Assembly (NCBI GenBank): GCA_005223375.1
Contig: RXOD01004134.1
Coordinates: forward strand, 1-27,974
From: Amoebophrya sp. AT5.2
Lineage: Eukaryota > Sar > Dinophyceae > Syndiniales > Amoebophryaceae
Direction of reading: 5' to 3'
Length of the DNA stretch: 27,974 nucleotides
Positions 1 through 11,238 of the stretch are shown in pieces. The notes under the pieces are model-generated. The model was not told where the DNA came from. It did no database searches and saw only the letters and a program-made list of their open reading frames with translations. The translations under genes were made by a program, and so were the position numbers. Position 1 is the stretch's first letter. Each line of letters opens with the position of its first letter.

Positions 1-3000
1 CGGATGGCGCCCGCGCCTCCACCGCCGCTCTTGGTTACGAGAACAAACGCCGGCCCCCCGTGCGACTTTTCCATTTTCCTCAGCCCTTTATGGGGGACTT
101 GCTCGTTACTTTTGAGATGCACGTCAAACTCCCATGGGAGGGGCTTTTGAGATGCCCATGAGTTGCGGCTGCTCGTCCCACTCCCAGCCCCTCCTGACTG
201 CGCAAAAACTTCCACCTCAGTTGCAGCGGCCTCGCCGTGTGCCGCCACAGGCCCAGCAGCAAAAACCGTGGCGGTTGGCACGGTCGCGGCCTGCGGCTCC
301 ACTACGTGCACGACGAGGTCGTGGTGATCGACTTCTGCGTCCGGTACCCCTTTTTCCGACACATTTCCGACATGGTGCGATCCAATGGGTAGTGGCGGGA
401 ACTCAGTGAGGAGCCGGTCTTCCTCCTGGTCGTGCCATTCCACTTGTTGCTGCAGTTGATCTGTGGGCTGCTGCGGGGGCGCGTCCCCGTGCGAGGAGGG
501 CGACGCCGACAGCCCCAGTGTCGTAGTCGAAGCTGAACCTGAAGCACTGGCGGTACTATTAGAGTTACTTCCGGCTGAAAAATTGCCAACAAAGCTCACG
601 CTCACCTTTTCACCAACATTTCCCGCCTGCTCCAGCTGCTGGTGTTCACCTGTGTCCGTCACGATGACGTCGTGTTCGTCATCGTCTGGGGTATGAGTAG
701 CAGACGAGCTCGCCGACGTGATCGTGACGGAACCGGACGCATCATGCTGCTGCGCCAGGGGCGGAGCATCAATATCAAAATCCGCCTCCGGCGCTTCAAG
801 TCCCACCTCCGGAACATCAGCATCAGTTTCCAACGGCTGAGATTCCGCCTCCGGCGCTTCAAGTCCCACCGCCGAAGCATCCGCATCAGTTTCCAACGGC
901 TGAGATTCCGCCTCCGGCGCTTCAAGTCCCACCTCCAAAGCATCAGCATCAGTTTCCAACGGCTGAGACTCCACCTCCGGCGCATCGCGTCCCACCTCCG
1001 GAGCATCAGCATCAGGTTCCAACGGCTGAGATTCCACCTCCGACGCAACACCAGTAACTACAGCATCAGCTACATCAACATCGTTCAGCATCAGCCCTAG
1101 CGCGTTTACCTCCTGCTCGTCCACCTCGTCGTCCGCGGCATGATCGTCGTTTGCTGCAACTCCTGCCCAGCCTTGCGGGACTCGCGGTCGCGGTGGCGGA
1201 GGTCCCACAAATACTGCGATCCTGCCGCCGGGCGGGCGAGGAGAGTCGCCACCATCATCATCCTGCTCCCATTCCCCTGGTGCCTCTGCGGGCGGCGGCC
1301 GGCGCGAGCGGTCTGGGGCCTCGCTGTCTTCAGAGGCCGTGGGCGAGGGGGGGACAAATGAAGGCGAACAATTGTTGTCCTCGTCACTTTTCTCGATGGA
1401 GCCAGTTGCGTCTTCCGCGGGAGCACTCGCAACGAATTCCGGATCCTCGTCGGCAGGCGTCGATAGGGAGCAGGTGGAGGAGGTGGTGGCCGGTGCCACA
1501 ATACGAATACTGTCGGTGCCGTCGTCCCCTTCCCCATTTGTCCGCGTCGTGCCCGCAGCATCCGCTCTCTCAACTTCGCCATCGCTTTCTTCGTAGCCTC
1601 CACATCGGACTTCATCACCCTGTGGTGCGCCTGAGGACATTTCTGCCGGATTCGTTCTGGCAGCAGGCGGAACATCGATATTCTCACGCAGGCCAGAAGC
1701 CGTCGACTCCGACTCGACGTCCCGCTGCCGCGGTGGGGAAACGGAAGAATCCGCAGAAACGAGCACGGACGGCGGATCTTCAACACCATCTTCATCGGGT
1801 CGAAGAGAATGAGCTGGTGGTCCTGTGTCCTCCGGTCTCGCTGCACTCGCATTTGGCGCCCCCTGAGCCTCATCCTTTCTTTGCCACGGTGTAGGAACAC
1901 CCGCTTCAGACCCGGCTGGTTCGGTGGGCGGACCCTCCGTCCTCGGGGGCTCTGCTGGTGCTCTTTGTTCACCCGCAGGTTTCTCCTTGGCAATCGCCTT
2001 TTGTTTTTCCGATTCGTAGAACTGTGTCCACATATCAGACCCATTGTGTTGACCTGCAGGCTGTTCGTGCTGTTGCGGTCTACTACGATTCATCTTTCTG
2101 GAACGCTTTCTCGCAGCCTCACTCGCCGTCAGGGACCTTGCGGTGGATTTGCGTCGTGATGCGGGCCCGGGGCGGGGATTTTTCGAGTGGTCGACGAGCT
2201 CGGGGAGCCCGTCAGCGTTTTCTTCTTCTTCATCTACTGCGTCCTCGGGTTGCATTTCCTCGTCAACGTCATGCTCCTCGGGCACGCTTCTAGGGAGAGG
2301 AGCACGGCCTTCACCAGGAGTTTCGACACCGGTCGCATCCCCATCTCCGCGACCACGAGCCGGGCCGGGTCCTGCTGGACGAGGTACTCTTGGGGACGAG
2401 CCGGGTCGTGGACGAGGACCTCCTCCGGATCCGACCGGCTCAGGCGGGGGCGTTCTGGACGTGCGCCCGCGGACACGAGGAGCAGGGCGAGGGCCTCTGC
2501 TGCTAGGGGTCCGGGCCGTGGTGGTGTGCTTCCACGGTTCTTGGCGTGCTTCCACCTCTTCGAGATAGGGCAAATGCGCGTCGGCTGCCTTTACAAACTG
2601 GTCCTCGGCCGTCCAGGAGCCCACCCCCACCAGCACACAAGAAACAATCGACATCAGCATTTGTCCTGCGCTCGAGCCCCCAAAAGCAGATTGCTGTGGC
2701 TGCTCCCGATCCGATCGCGAAAGCAGACTCGCAGCCTCTTCCACTTCGTCTTCGTCGTCTTGTCCACCATCGCGATGAATTGCTTCCGGGTCATTCTCAT
2801 TCCGTCCCAGCATTTCCTCGTCCTCTTCCAGCACGGAACGCACCTCCTCAATTGCCGCCAACTGCTCGTCGCAGTCGTGGTCGTCGTGCGCCCCGGAACT
2901 ATTGAACTCCTGTCCACCCCCGCCGCCGAGTCCTCTGACCACATGTCCTCTTCCAGCAACACGGAGGTTCATCGCCAGCTTTTGTGCGATTTGCGCGCCG

Positions 3001-5591
3001 ACGTCGGACCCGAGCGAGGTTGCGGAGTATGGGCCATGCGTGCTTTGCAGCTGATCTTCCAGCTCCCGATACCGGATGAAGCGGCTCCCGCTGGGTTCCG
3101 GGTCCGGCAACAGAGGCGCGGAGGTCATCATCGAGGCCGCCAAAATCGTCGACTCCGGCTCCGCCTTCGCCGCGGCCCGGGCACCAACTATACCATCGAC
3201 GGACGTTGTCAAACTACTGGAAGAAGAAGTTGTTCTTGTTTCCAGCACAACCTTCCCCAGCGTTTCCCAGGCCTCCTGCAGTTGCTCCGCCGGCCACCGT
3301 TTTTCGGGGTCTCGGATCAGGCACTTCTGAGCCACGGCGACCATGAGCCGGAAAGCCGCTGCGCCGTCCGGCGCGTCCAGCGAGCCCCTTTTTTGTTTTG
3401 CCTTCATCCAGTTGAGCGAGGGGTAGCGAATCTGCACACGCGGGTCCGAAATCGCGAACATGAGGCCGCGCGCGCCCGCTCCACCGCCCCGCAAGCGACC
3501 CTCCAGGCCTTGGAACGGAGTCTGCAGGTACAGCAGCGAGTATAAAATGATGCCCAGACTCCACACGTCCGCACTGGGACGCACGTGAAAGGAAGTACTG
3601 CTGGTCGCGGCCTTGTTGGGGCGGGCGGTGTTTCTCCTCATCCGGCGATTGTCGATGTCGTCCTCGTGCTTGTCGACGAGACGATGAAGCGCCTCCGCGG
3701 GGTCTGGTGAACTACTGTGGTCCCGAAACATCAAGTCCTCATCTGTGCTGGAGGTCGTGGTCCCTGACGTGCGACTGCTCCTGCCCACGAGGTTTGCCGG
3801 CTGAAAGATGCATTCGGGGGCCATGTAGCGTAAGGTGCCACACTGGCCATCGCGGGACACGTGCGTTTCTTCCCACCCGAGCGACGTCGCCAGCCCGAAG
3901 TCGGACAACTTTATCGTGTAGTTCGGCTCATGTAGTCGTCCGCGTCGACGTTGATGTTCTTGAGAAGAACATCGCTCTTGAGAAGAGCTACTTGCGCGGC
4001 GCGCACCCCCACCTCTGTTGGCGATTAGCAGGAAGTTTGCTGGCTTGATGTCGCAGTGGATGATTTTGTGGCGGTGGATTTCCGCGACGGCGGCCAGCAT
4101 CTGAGTCCAGCAGTCGTACACCTGCGGCAGGAGCGGCATTCCGCGCTCTAAGCACTTCCGACCCTTCAACATCTCGATCTCACCGCTGATGTTACTGCTG
4201 CTTGCACTCGTCGTGGTCCCCAGCACCTCGAAGCGCTTGATGTACTGGTCTAAGTCGCATTCCGCGTACTCCAGCACCAAGTAGAGCCGCAGCCTGTCCG
4301 CCAACTCCAGGTGGTTGTACATGCGGACCACGTGCTTGCTCTTCGCTTCTGCAAATTTCTTTAGCAAAAAGGCCTCCTCCAGGTAGGACTCGTACTGCCG
4401 CCGGGACTTGGCCACGACGATCTTCATCGCGAACTTCCGCTGCAGCCGATCGTACGCCGTGTACACGTCGGCACTCGCGCCCCGCCCCTTCAGCTCGCCA
4501 AGCACGAAACTGCGGTCGCCACCCAGCTGCGCCGTCGTGGTAGTCGCCGTATAGATACCGGTCGCCGAACACGGAGAAGTGGTTTCATCACTGTTTCGCT
4601 GGTGCACTGCGACCGCCTGCTCCTGGTTAGCCGGCTCATGCTGCTGTGGTGCCTCTTGCTCTGGTGAGGTCGTCCTCAAAGGGGCAAAATCTGAATCGTG
4701 TTCGACGTGCTGTGGTGGTGCCACCTGCTCGTTGCGCTGGAGCTGGTCCTGGCCGCGGAAGTCGCGCTTTTCGAAGGAAGTAGCAGACAAGGATGAACTG
4801 AAAAACCCCACTGCAGTATTCGCTGGGCAGGTGAGCGGCTGAAATTTTTCATCGTCATCATTTCCCTGAATCGACCGGCTCTCCGCGATACAGTCGCCAT
4901 TTGCGGCCAGCGCGTTGCCGAACTGAAGAAACCCGCGCTGGACTACCACGCAGTTCTCGGGTGCTGTACCTTGTCGATTTTGTCGATTTTGTTTACTTAT
5001 TTAATGTTGTTTTATATTTATTGTGGTTTTCTCGCATACTAGGAAAAAGTGACGAAGCAAGTAGCCGCACCATGATTGATTCTTTGCTCGTTCCACCAAC
5101 TCCAAGTCCAACTGGTTTCGCTTAGTTGTATAATACAAATAAGTAGATCGAGAGTGCGTGTGCGTCAGCTGCAACGAAGCACCTCTGGCTCTACCTTGCT
5201 CGTCGCGTTTCCCGCTGCTCCCGTCGAAGGAAACTAGGTGCAGAATATCTCCGGAGTTCACGTCGGGAGCACTTCGCGCCGTCGCGTCACTCTTTCCGGA
5301 TTCACTCGAAAGCCTTGGCTCCCTCAAGCCCAAAGTCACGTGATCCCTTTTAATGATGTCGTCGATCACTTCTTCAGCATCTGCACACGGTCTCCGCATC
5401 AAGTTGTTCTCTTGTTCAATACCTATACCGGGGCTGTTGACAGTCGCCGATAAAAGATGAGAAGGCGGCGTTCGTCTTGGACTTCGGTGTCGTAGACATG
5501 ATCCTTCAGATTCAGGCCAACGTCCGCTGTGCTCAGGGAAGGATCCCGGACCGGTCGCGGTCCGGCGTGGTGCGAAAGAGAATGGACCCAT
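1..5591 (-). CDS. MPS1: MPS1/TTK-like dual-specificity protein kinase with very long disordered C-terminal tail (partial, runs off left edge)
   Basis: Proposed exons are 5195-5591 and 1-4969, with a 225-nt intron at 4970-5194 (AAG|GTAGAG to CAAG|GTACAG); the reading frame then stays open to the left edge, so at least about 1,788 residues. The kinase domain spans about residues 286-703: glycine loop LGELKGRGASADV (289-301), ATP lysine FAMK (K315), catalytic loop HCDIKPANF (437-445), DFG (489-491), APE (516-518) and DVWSLG (600-605). HCDIKPANF, YLQTPFQ and AISDP followed by an RDPEKR motif resemble MPS1/TTK, which acts in the spindle checkpoint at kinetochores. About 80 extra residues sit between APE and DVWSLG. 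The tail is acidic, rich in Pro, Ser, Glu and Asp, with no domain I recognise. The first exon is inferred: the kinase frame has no ATG before the glycine loop, and joining from 5591 keeps phase. Family call firm for kinase, moderate for MPS1. Confidence 0.78.
781..1050 (-). repeat. 63-bp tandem repeat inside the kinase tail (about four copies, 21 residues each)
   Basis: A 63-bp unit starts at 781, 844, 907 and 970, with a degenerate start at 1033. On the minus strand it encodes a 21-residue unit containing ESQPLETDADA and APEVGLEAPE, acidic and proline-bearing. The first three copies are nearly identical; the copies at 970 and 1033 are more diverged. Since 63 is a multiple of three, copy-number change would not break the frame. 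It lies at about residues 1439-1528 of the kinase. Confidence 0.9.
4970..5194 (-). other. Proposed intron of the kinase gene
   Basis: The donor is CAAG|GTAGAG at 5195/5194 and the acceptor ACAAG|GTACAG at 4970/4969. Both flanks carry CAAGGTA, the flank duplication seen at most introns in this window, and both sides have the same phase. The piece contains an in-frame TAA at 5001-5003, so it must be removed if 5195-5591 is coding. Not backed by homology, because the N-terminus of this kinase is not conserved. Confidence 0.5.
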
Positions 5592-6373
5592 TATCGCGCT
5601 ACCGGCGGTTGTGGGTGTGCTAATGCCAAACCAACAGCAGTACTAGTAGAGGCTTTCAAATCGTGTACGTGTAGATGACGAAGTAACTACTTCGCGTTTC
5701 ACGTTTCATATTCATTTCTCGATATTCTGAAGATGATACGTTGATCGCAATCGCATGGCACGTATTGGTATTTGTTTCAGGTTGAACTTGAAGTAATACT
5801 GGAAAGCTACGTAGAATTAGAAACTCAAAAAAATTACAAGGATCGTGGTTCTTGCTGTAGTTCTCAAGAGTATAGGAGGACCAGGTTGTAGAGATAGAGA
5901 ATAGACATAGAGACGTGGTTGTTCACGTTCTTCATCTTCATCGTTCTAATACATTCATAGTAGAAGTATAGTAAGAAAACTTTCGTCCTGCGCCCACCGG
6001 GTCCTGCGGCAGCTACGCCCCCGGCTCCTACGACGTATCATTGTTACTCTACGGGAGCGGGCATAATAGTAATTACCGGCGCTGCCAGGTTTGTACGAAT
6101 CAATTGAAATTGTCATGAACTGTGTCGGGGGTGGTCTACCGTCACGACGCCAGGCACTAGAAGAGACAGGTGGATCACAGAGCGTTGATCTTGAACTGAT
6201 CTTCCGCATAAATTGCCGTGATCGTTCTTAGGCTGCCGTTTTCGGTTTCCGTCTTCGCCTACCACTGCAGGCAAACCACGATCGACATTTTCATTTAGCA
6301 GGTCGCTAGTTGGTCATCTTTGTGTTTGGATATTGCGATATGCATCTTTTACGTCGTAAATCCGTCGCCCTTT
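5592..6373. other. Spacer between the DTWD1 3' end and the kinase 5' end
   Basis: About 780 bp, richer in A and T than its neighbours, with short scattered frames only. The 84-codon minus frame at 5955-6209 has biased, arginine-rich composition and no recognisable motif. I see no RNA gene, repeat or promoter motif that I could defend. Confidence 0.6.
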
Positions 6374-7690
6374 TTACTTATTTGCTTTACAATTCGTTTG
6401 GTCTTCAGCGTTCTGTTTCGCGTCGTTTATCACACTCCACTGGTGCACAAACCAGAGGAGCATAGGGTCAAATGACGACGAGAAGGAGCAGCGCGACGAA
6501 GACATAGAAGTGGTCGAAGAAGTGCGAGAAGTAGAGGTAGAAGTGGCCGCCATCTGCTGCATCAGAAAGTAAGCGGCTTCTAGCGTGCTCAAATGGTTCT
6601 CCGTGAGACCCTGGTCCTGTACCCTTCCGTGATGTCGCCAAAACAGTGTCTTCCTCCTTTTCACGCCCAATCTCTGCAGTCCTTTTGGCAACGCGTCCAA
6701 AATCTCCTTTGTCTGAAACCAGGTGCAGTCAAGCAAAAGCGCGACACGGGTCTGGTGCTCCGGCTGAAGCTGCTGCGACTGCGAGCGGCGTAGTTTATGC
6801 TTAATGTCAATAGTATCCCCCGAGGTATCGTCCTCTGAGTTGTCTGAGCAGACTTCTCCATCCTCCTCGTCCTTGTCTTCGGGATACAGCAAGACGCAAC
6901 GTTCGGGACGGACACATCTGAAGAAGTCGTCCATGGACGCAAACATCGATGGCGACTCGTTCCCGTTCAACCTGTCCGACTTGGTACTTCTGGAAGTGGT
7001 TTTTTTCGTGAACACACTCGTTGAGAACCAAGGCAGGTTTTCGACGCCGTCGCGGCCGAAAGCTTGATCTTCCCTCGGGGCCGCTCCGTTCTTTTGAAGA
7101 CGAGTGGTCGCAGATCCCTCGAGGTCCGGCGTTATCCATCCCTTGTCGTAGTAGTCTTCGCACAAGAACTTGAGCCCCGCCACGCTGGATTTCTGCAGCT
7201 TCTCGCCAGCGTGGCAAATGACATGCAGTTTCATTCCTACTTTCTCGAAGGCCGAGGTGGGAAGAACTGGCAATCTTGGCAAGAAGAACTCTTGCTCTAC
7301 TCCCGGCGCTCCTGGATGTTCCTCTTTGGTGTGGTTTCTCCATCGTTGTTCGCCACCCACCTCTTCAGCACCTTCTGCTGGCCCCACGACCTCATTGCAT
7401 TTGTCCGCCGTACAATTGCTGTCCTTGTTACTTTTCTGACTAAGATGCCACAACTGCGGATGCAGAGTGAGGCATCGCGCGCAGAAGAGGGGCACGAATT
7501 TCTGGCATCCGCAGCATTGGTAGCGAGGAAGGACCCGAAGTTCCTGCAACAAGTCCGCGGAGAGCTCCAAAGTACTGAAATCCAGAGCCGCGGCATCGTC
7601 GTCCTGGGGAGCGTCGTCGTCCGCTTGCTTTTGGAGGTTCTCGAGTGTGCGCTGCCGCTTCGCGGCGTTGCGTTTTTTCCAGTTTCCCAT
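6374..7690 (-). CDS. DTWD1: DTW-domain tRNA-uridine aminocarboxypropyltransferase, DTWD1 type
   Basis: 438 residues, one exon. Enzymes of this family transfer the aminocarboxypropyl group of S-adenosylmethionine to a tRNA uridine to make acp3U; human DTWD1 modifies the D-loop (U20). The motif DCTW (residues 321-324) stands for the family DxTW, followed by QTKEIL and by RRKTLFWRHH and LSTLEAAYFL, which line up with the human RKTCFWRH and LSTIEAIYYFL. An N-terminal Cys cluster CCGCQ (59-63) with CARC (70-73) matches the zinc-like knuckle before the domain. The first half holds an acidic insert (about 272-292) between LLYPED and the DTW motif. I start at the ATG at 7690; the frame is open a little further upstream but without ATG. 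The C-terminus has a Ser/Thr-rich run. GC-rich and intron-free, unlike most neighbours. Confidence 0.85.
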   Translation of the reverse strand: MGNWKKRNAAKRQRTLENLQKQADDDAPQDDDAAALDFSTLELSADLLQELRVLPRYQCCGCQKFVPLFCARCLTLHPQLWHLSQKSNKDSNCTADKCNEVVGPAEGAEEVGGEQRWRNHTKEEHPGAPGVEQEFFLPRLPVLPTSAFEKVGMKLHVICHAGEKLQKSSVAGLKFLCEDYYDKGWITPDLEGSATTRLQKNGAAPREDQAFGRDGVENLPWFSTSVFTKKTTSRSTKSDRLNGNESPSMFASMDDFFRCVRPERCVLLYPEDKDEEDGEVCSDNSEDDTSGDTIDIKHKLRRSQSQQLQPEHQTRVALLLDCTWFQTKEILDALPKGLQRLGVKRRKTLFWRHHGRVQDQGLTENHLSTLEAAYFLMQQMAATSTSTSRTSSTTSMSSSRCSFSSSFDPMLLWFVHQWSVINDAKQNAEDQTNCKANK

Positions 7691-8524
7691 AGTCGTAGTG
7701 CTTCTTCTATTCAGAATCAATACCAGCTTGAAGAAGCTAAGTAATTATTGCGAAAAATAATGAGTATTTTATGACGAATATAATACTTCCTGCGGCTATC
7801 GTAAATCGCTGAAACGATAGAAGGGGTCTCTCGTCCTCCAGTACTACTTGTTCACTTCGAAGCTAAATACGCTGCCTCCTTTCTCATCATGGCAGAGCAG
7901 CCCGTAGCCATTTCGTGCCGGCGGAAGCAATATTAAATGTACTGAGGCTGAGCGATAGCCAGTTGTGCAAGATGAAGTACGAAAATAATGTGTCCTTCCC
8001 TTGTCGTTGTCCTCGATTTAAAAAACATATATATAAAAAACTTCTACGGCGGTACTACTAGTGATCATGGTGGACATGATCATGGTCGTGAGCGTGACGT
8101 TCATGCGTGAGCGTACTTCCGCACAGATCTCGATTCATTGTGGGATCGAATCGATTTGAAATCCTTCGTAGAGCTAGAGGACGGACGGAACTATACGGAT
8201 TGAATGTTCTATATTTGCAAGAACTCCAGTGAGCAGCCGACGTTAAGTAGCCACTGTGTCTACGTCGGGCGTCCCACATCCATACATTTCCGCCAGTACG
8301 CGAAAAGCAACAGCCAGCAGAAGCTTTTGTATTTCGGCAGCGTTTGCTCCTTGCGTTTCGCTCTGCGCGAGAGTAGGAGTCCACTTCATCTTCAAACCTC
8401 TGTATACGACCGGCATGCTTTGATGCCGACGGAAATGCGTTTGCGTACTGTGGTCGAGGTCGCGAGTGCGTGTTGATACGAAGTACGTCTCGTGCTGAAT
8501 CTTGATGCGTTTCTTTCGAAAAAA
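7691..8524. other. Spacer between the LYAR 3' end and the DTWD1 5' end
   Basis: About 830 bp. It holds an AT-rich tract near 8020-8040 and a short palindromic stretch around GATCATG near 8063-8085. A 12-nt match to the core of the dinoflagellate spliced leader (CCGTAGCCATTT) is at 7902-7913 on the plus strand, but no donor site follows it. The minus frame 8058-8744 overlaps the LYAR second exon out of frame and is a shadow. Confidence 0.5.
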
Positions 8525-9982
8525 TCAACAATTTTTTACGAGCGAGCAGTCTGCGCTGAGGTATTTCTCGGCCACGTTGCTGAGGACCAGGTCGGCGAGC
8601 AGTTCCGTTTTTCGCTTCTTCACCACTCCTTGCCTCGCCTGTTCTTCGTAACGGGCCGCGAGTTCCTCCGCCAAGTCGTACCAGTGCATGGAGCCTGCAT
8701 TCTCCTCGAGCGTCAAATCGATCTCCTTTTCCCAGCCGAGCCACCTCCCGCTGCGCTTCTTATTTGCGGCCGCTCCTGCTCCGGGCGTTGCTCCTGACCC
8801 ACCCGAGCCACCGGAGGACGCTGCTCCAGCGGCCTTCGCGTTGGCCTGCTCGATAAAGCCCCACATCTCGGCCACGGCCTTCTGGTCGTTCACCCGGCAC
8901 GAGTTCTTCACGAAATTCGCGAATCCTGCCTTCTTCCGGGGCACATTGTCGTACGTCACCTGGGGTTACGGTTACTTTGTTCGTGGTTGGGATTGGTATA
9001 AGTACTTAGTTTGGGTTCGGTTTGGAATTGCAACTCCTACTCTGTCTTCGAAGGAATGATGCGATGGATGGGGTATGAATGAAAAAAGTGTGTCTCATGG
9101 TCATCGATCTTCGTTCTCATCTTCATGGACATCATCATACACGCGAAGCACCAGGAGCAGGTGGAAACAAAGAACACAAAAAGCGAATTGCCGCATCGAT
9201 CTTATATCAATCTGTACGATTCTGGCCATCCACTGTTCTGCTCTGCTCCCTTTGCTGAGTTCCAGGGCCTTTTGCAGATTCCCCGTCCACGCGTCTTGTT
9301 TCTGCTGTCCCTTCGCTGGCCTGTCCGCCTTTTCGCAGTACAGGCCTCCGTGGAACTTTTTCTCCTCGCTGATGCAACTCGTGTGTTTCTCCCAACTGTC
9401 GCCCGCGAAGCAGACGTGACAGTCCACGCAGGTCATACTGGCGCCCCAACACCTGGTCTGCAGGTGCTTTTTAACGGCGGGCTTCTTCAGGGTCTCCTGA
9501 CACCCCTGACAAATAAAGTAAACCATTTCGTTCTCGTCGTCCACGTGACTTAGGCGTGCCGCAGGCAGAAAGTTGCTCACCAGATACTCAGTGCGGCCGA
9601 GTTTTTCGTTGCGCCGGAACAGGTAGCGGTAGCAAGTAGGGGTGGGCGTTGCAAATGTCGTCGCAGTGCATGCGGCAGATGTTGAGAGCGGCGATGCAAA
9701 AATGTCGAGGTCGTGGCGCGCCGCTGAAGGAGGAGCAGTGGTCGTCGAAGATGTCGACGTAAGCTCTTGTTTGGTCGAGGTCGAGTTGCGGACTTTTCGC
9801 GTTGTTCTTGCCTTTTCGGGCGCCTGAACTTGTTCGTGGCTACTTTCGGTTTTGTTTGCTACACGGGCTGCGTTTATAGGTGCTCGTCTACTCCCGCTGC
9901 TCTCGCAGCAATCTTTTTCAACTAGTTTTGCACGACTGCTTGTTCTGCGACTGGTGCGTCGAGTTCGAGATGTGACTTCCAT
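8525..9982 (-). CDS. LYAR: LYAR-type C2HC zinc-finger nucleolar protein
   Basis: Two exons, 9218-9982 and 8525-8959, joined across a 258-nt intron (ATC|GTACAG to CCCCAG|GTGACG), give 399 residues. LYAR proteins are nucleolar and act in pre-rRNA processing and growth control. The zinc finger starts at residue 153 with MVYFICQGC, against MVFFTCNAC at the N-terminus of human LYAR, and continues through CVDCHVCFAGDSWEKHTSCISEE in the same Cys/His order; the next block, QQKQDAW, also matches. After the intron comes TYDNVPRKKAGFANF, matching AFDNVPRKKAKFQNW. The last 75 residues look like the small C-terminal helical domain of the family. A Gly/Ala-rich linker separates the two conserved parts. About 150 residues precede the zinc finger; translation could instead start at M153 if the leader is noncoding. 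Confidence 0.85.
8960..9217 (-). other. LYAR intron
   Basis: 258 nt, donor ATC|GTACAG, acceptor CCCCAG|GTGACG. The position is fixed by homology because the conserved LYAR block RI-V-TYDNVPRKK is rebuilt exactly in phase 0. Confidence 0.85.
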
Positions 9983-10583
9983 AGAGAGATAGATATCTGA
10001 TAGGTAGGCTCGGGCGTAGGTGCTCCGACAATATCTCGGATTCTACCGCGTTCGCGGACTGGAGCGGATCGCTGTTGGTGTTGAATGATTTATTTAATGT
10101 TTTTATTTGATAAAAAAGTTTAGTGCCCCGCGGCCTGCGGTCAGAAGGCGTAGGTATATTCAGAAAAACACGTTTGACTTGTCGTAGGCTCTTTGCTCTT
10201 ACAACTACATGATTTCGATCCTTCAGTCCGTGTTGTTTGATCTTTGACTGTTGCTGTTGCACAAGCAAAACTTTGAATTTGATCCATCTTGATCGTGGTC
10301 TTCGTCTTGGTCACGCGGGAACCCTTTTCTGCTCCTTTTGCGCTTGCGGTCATCAACACCTATCCCGCTAGCAACTTAATATGAAGCACGACCACATTTA
10401 AATTTATCTTCACGAGGAGGGGCACGGACAAGATCTCGCTGGCACTGCGGGCGATACGGCTATCTAAGGAAGTACCTCTCACACCTGCTTTGCTCACCGC
10501 GGCAGCGTTGGCGTTGCTCAGTGCAGCAGGCGGCGACTTTGCGTTTCTTTACTCAAAGCGATCTTCATGCGATTGCTTCAACG

Positions 10584-10744
10584 GTGGTTTGTGAATGATC
10601 ATCATACGACAGTCAGTGGGAGTGGTTTGTGAATCATCATGCGTCGACAGTGAGAGAGAGGGCACCGAGACCGTGGGCGCCAGTACAACAACGCGGAAAC
10701 GACCAGTGAAGCAACCGTCATAAGTTGGGTAGTGGTTTGTGAAT
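10584..10744. repeat. Three copies of GTGGTTTGTGAAT, two within a diverged 38-bp tandem unit
   Basis: Exact 13-mers start at 10584, 10622 and 10732. The first two head diverged 38-bp units that also share ATCATCAT-like and GACAGT sequence; the third stands 110 bp away without the rest of the unit. Local duplication is the simplest reading. Confidence 0.75.
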
Positions 10745-11106
10745 GGGTGCGTTCGTCCGAGCTGCAGTCTTCAAAAAATCGCGCACAGAATTTAATCCCA
10801 AACTCAAAGTCAAACTCAGCCTACTGACTCTTACTATCGGTCTTTCCGCGGGGCCGAGTTTCTGTCTCTTGGAGTGAGCGTTCGGACGGATACGATGAAT
10901 TATCCGTAGATCCATGTAAAAGTACAACAGGTATCTCCATCTATTGATTCCGAAAACGACCGTCGCGAGGACGAAAGTATTCGTAAGCGAAGATTTTCTT
11001 CGTTCGGTAGAAAAAAATGGGGAATGAATATGAAATCGGGAGATCTAAAAAATCTACCCTTGTTGCGCCTTCCTGTATACACATCAATATGCAACGTGAG
11101 CACCTT

Positions 11107-11136
11107 GAGCAGCGTGCGCGGGAGCAGCGTGCGCGG
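11107..11136. repeat. Perfect 15-bp tandem duplication
   Basis: GAGCAGCGTGCGCGG occurs twice in direct succession at 11107-11121 and 11122-11136, close to the COPB1 stop codon. Confidence 0.85.
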
Positions 11137-11238
11137 CGACCATTTGTCGTCTCGATTTTCTCGCGCGGCACCGGCACCACCACCAGCTGCCAAGTACTAG
11201 TGCAAGTGCTGCCGAAGGAAGCTGTACTATGGATCGCT

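Larger units (their letters stand above)
9983..11238. other. Spacer between the COPB1 3' end and the LYAR 5' end
   Basis: About 1,260 bp. It contains three copies of a GTGGTTTGTGAAT element (10584-10744) and a perfect 15-bp tandem duplication (11107-11136), listed separately. Minus frames at 9918-10359 and 10900-11193 start without ATG or have no recognisable motif; I treat them as chance. Confidence 0.55.

Noticed and set aside
1106..2044. 312-codon minus frame and other long frames in 1-4600 on both strands
   Set aside because: They overlap the kinase gene in other frames. The kinase frame alone is open through the whole region and has the conserved motifs.
2187..3545. 452-codon plus-strand frame
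   Set aside because: Antisense to the kinase domain and tail; Arg/His-rich composition typical of reading a GC-rich gene backwards, with no motif.
8058..8744. 228-codon minus frame
   Set aside because: Overlaps LYAR exon 2 out of frame; the part beyond LYAR has no recognisable content and ends in a His/Asp run from a simple CATGATC-rich sequence.
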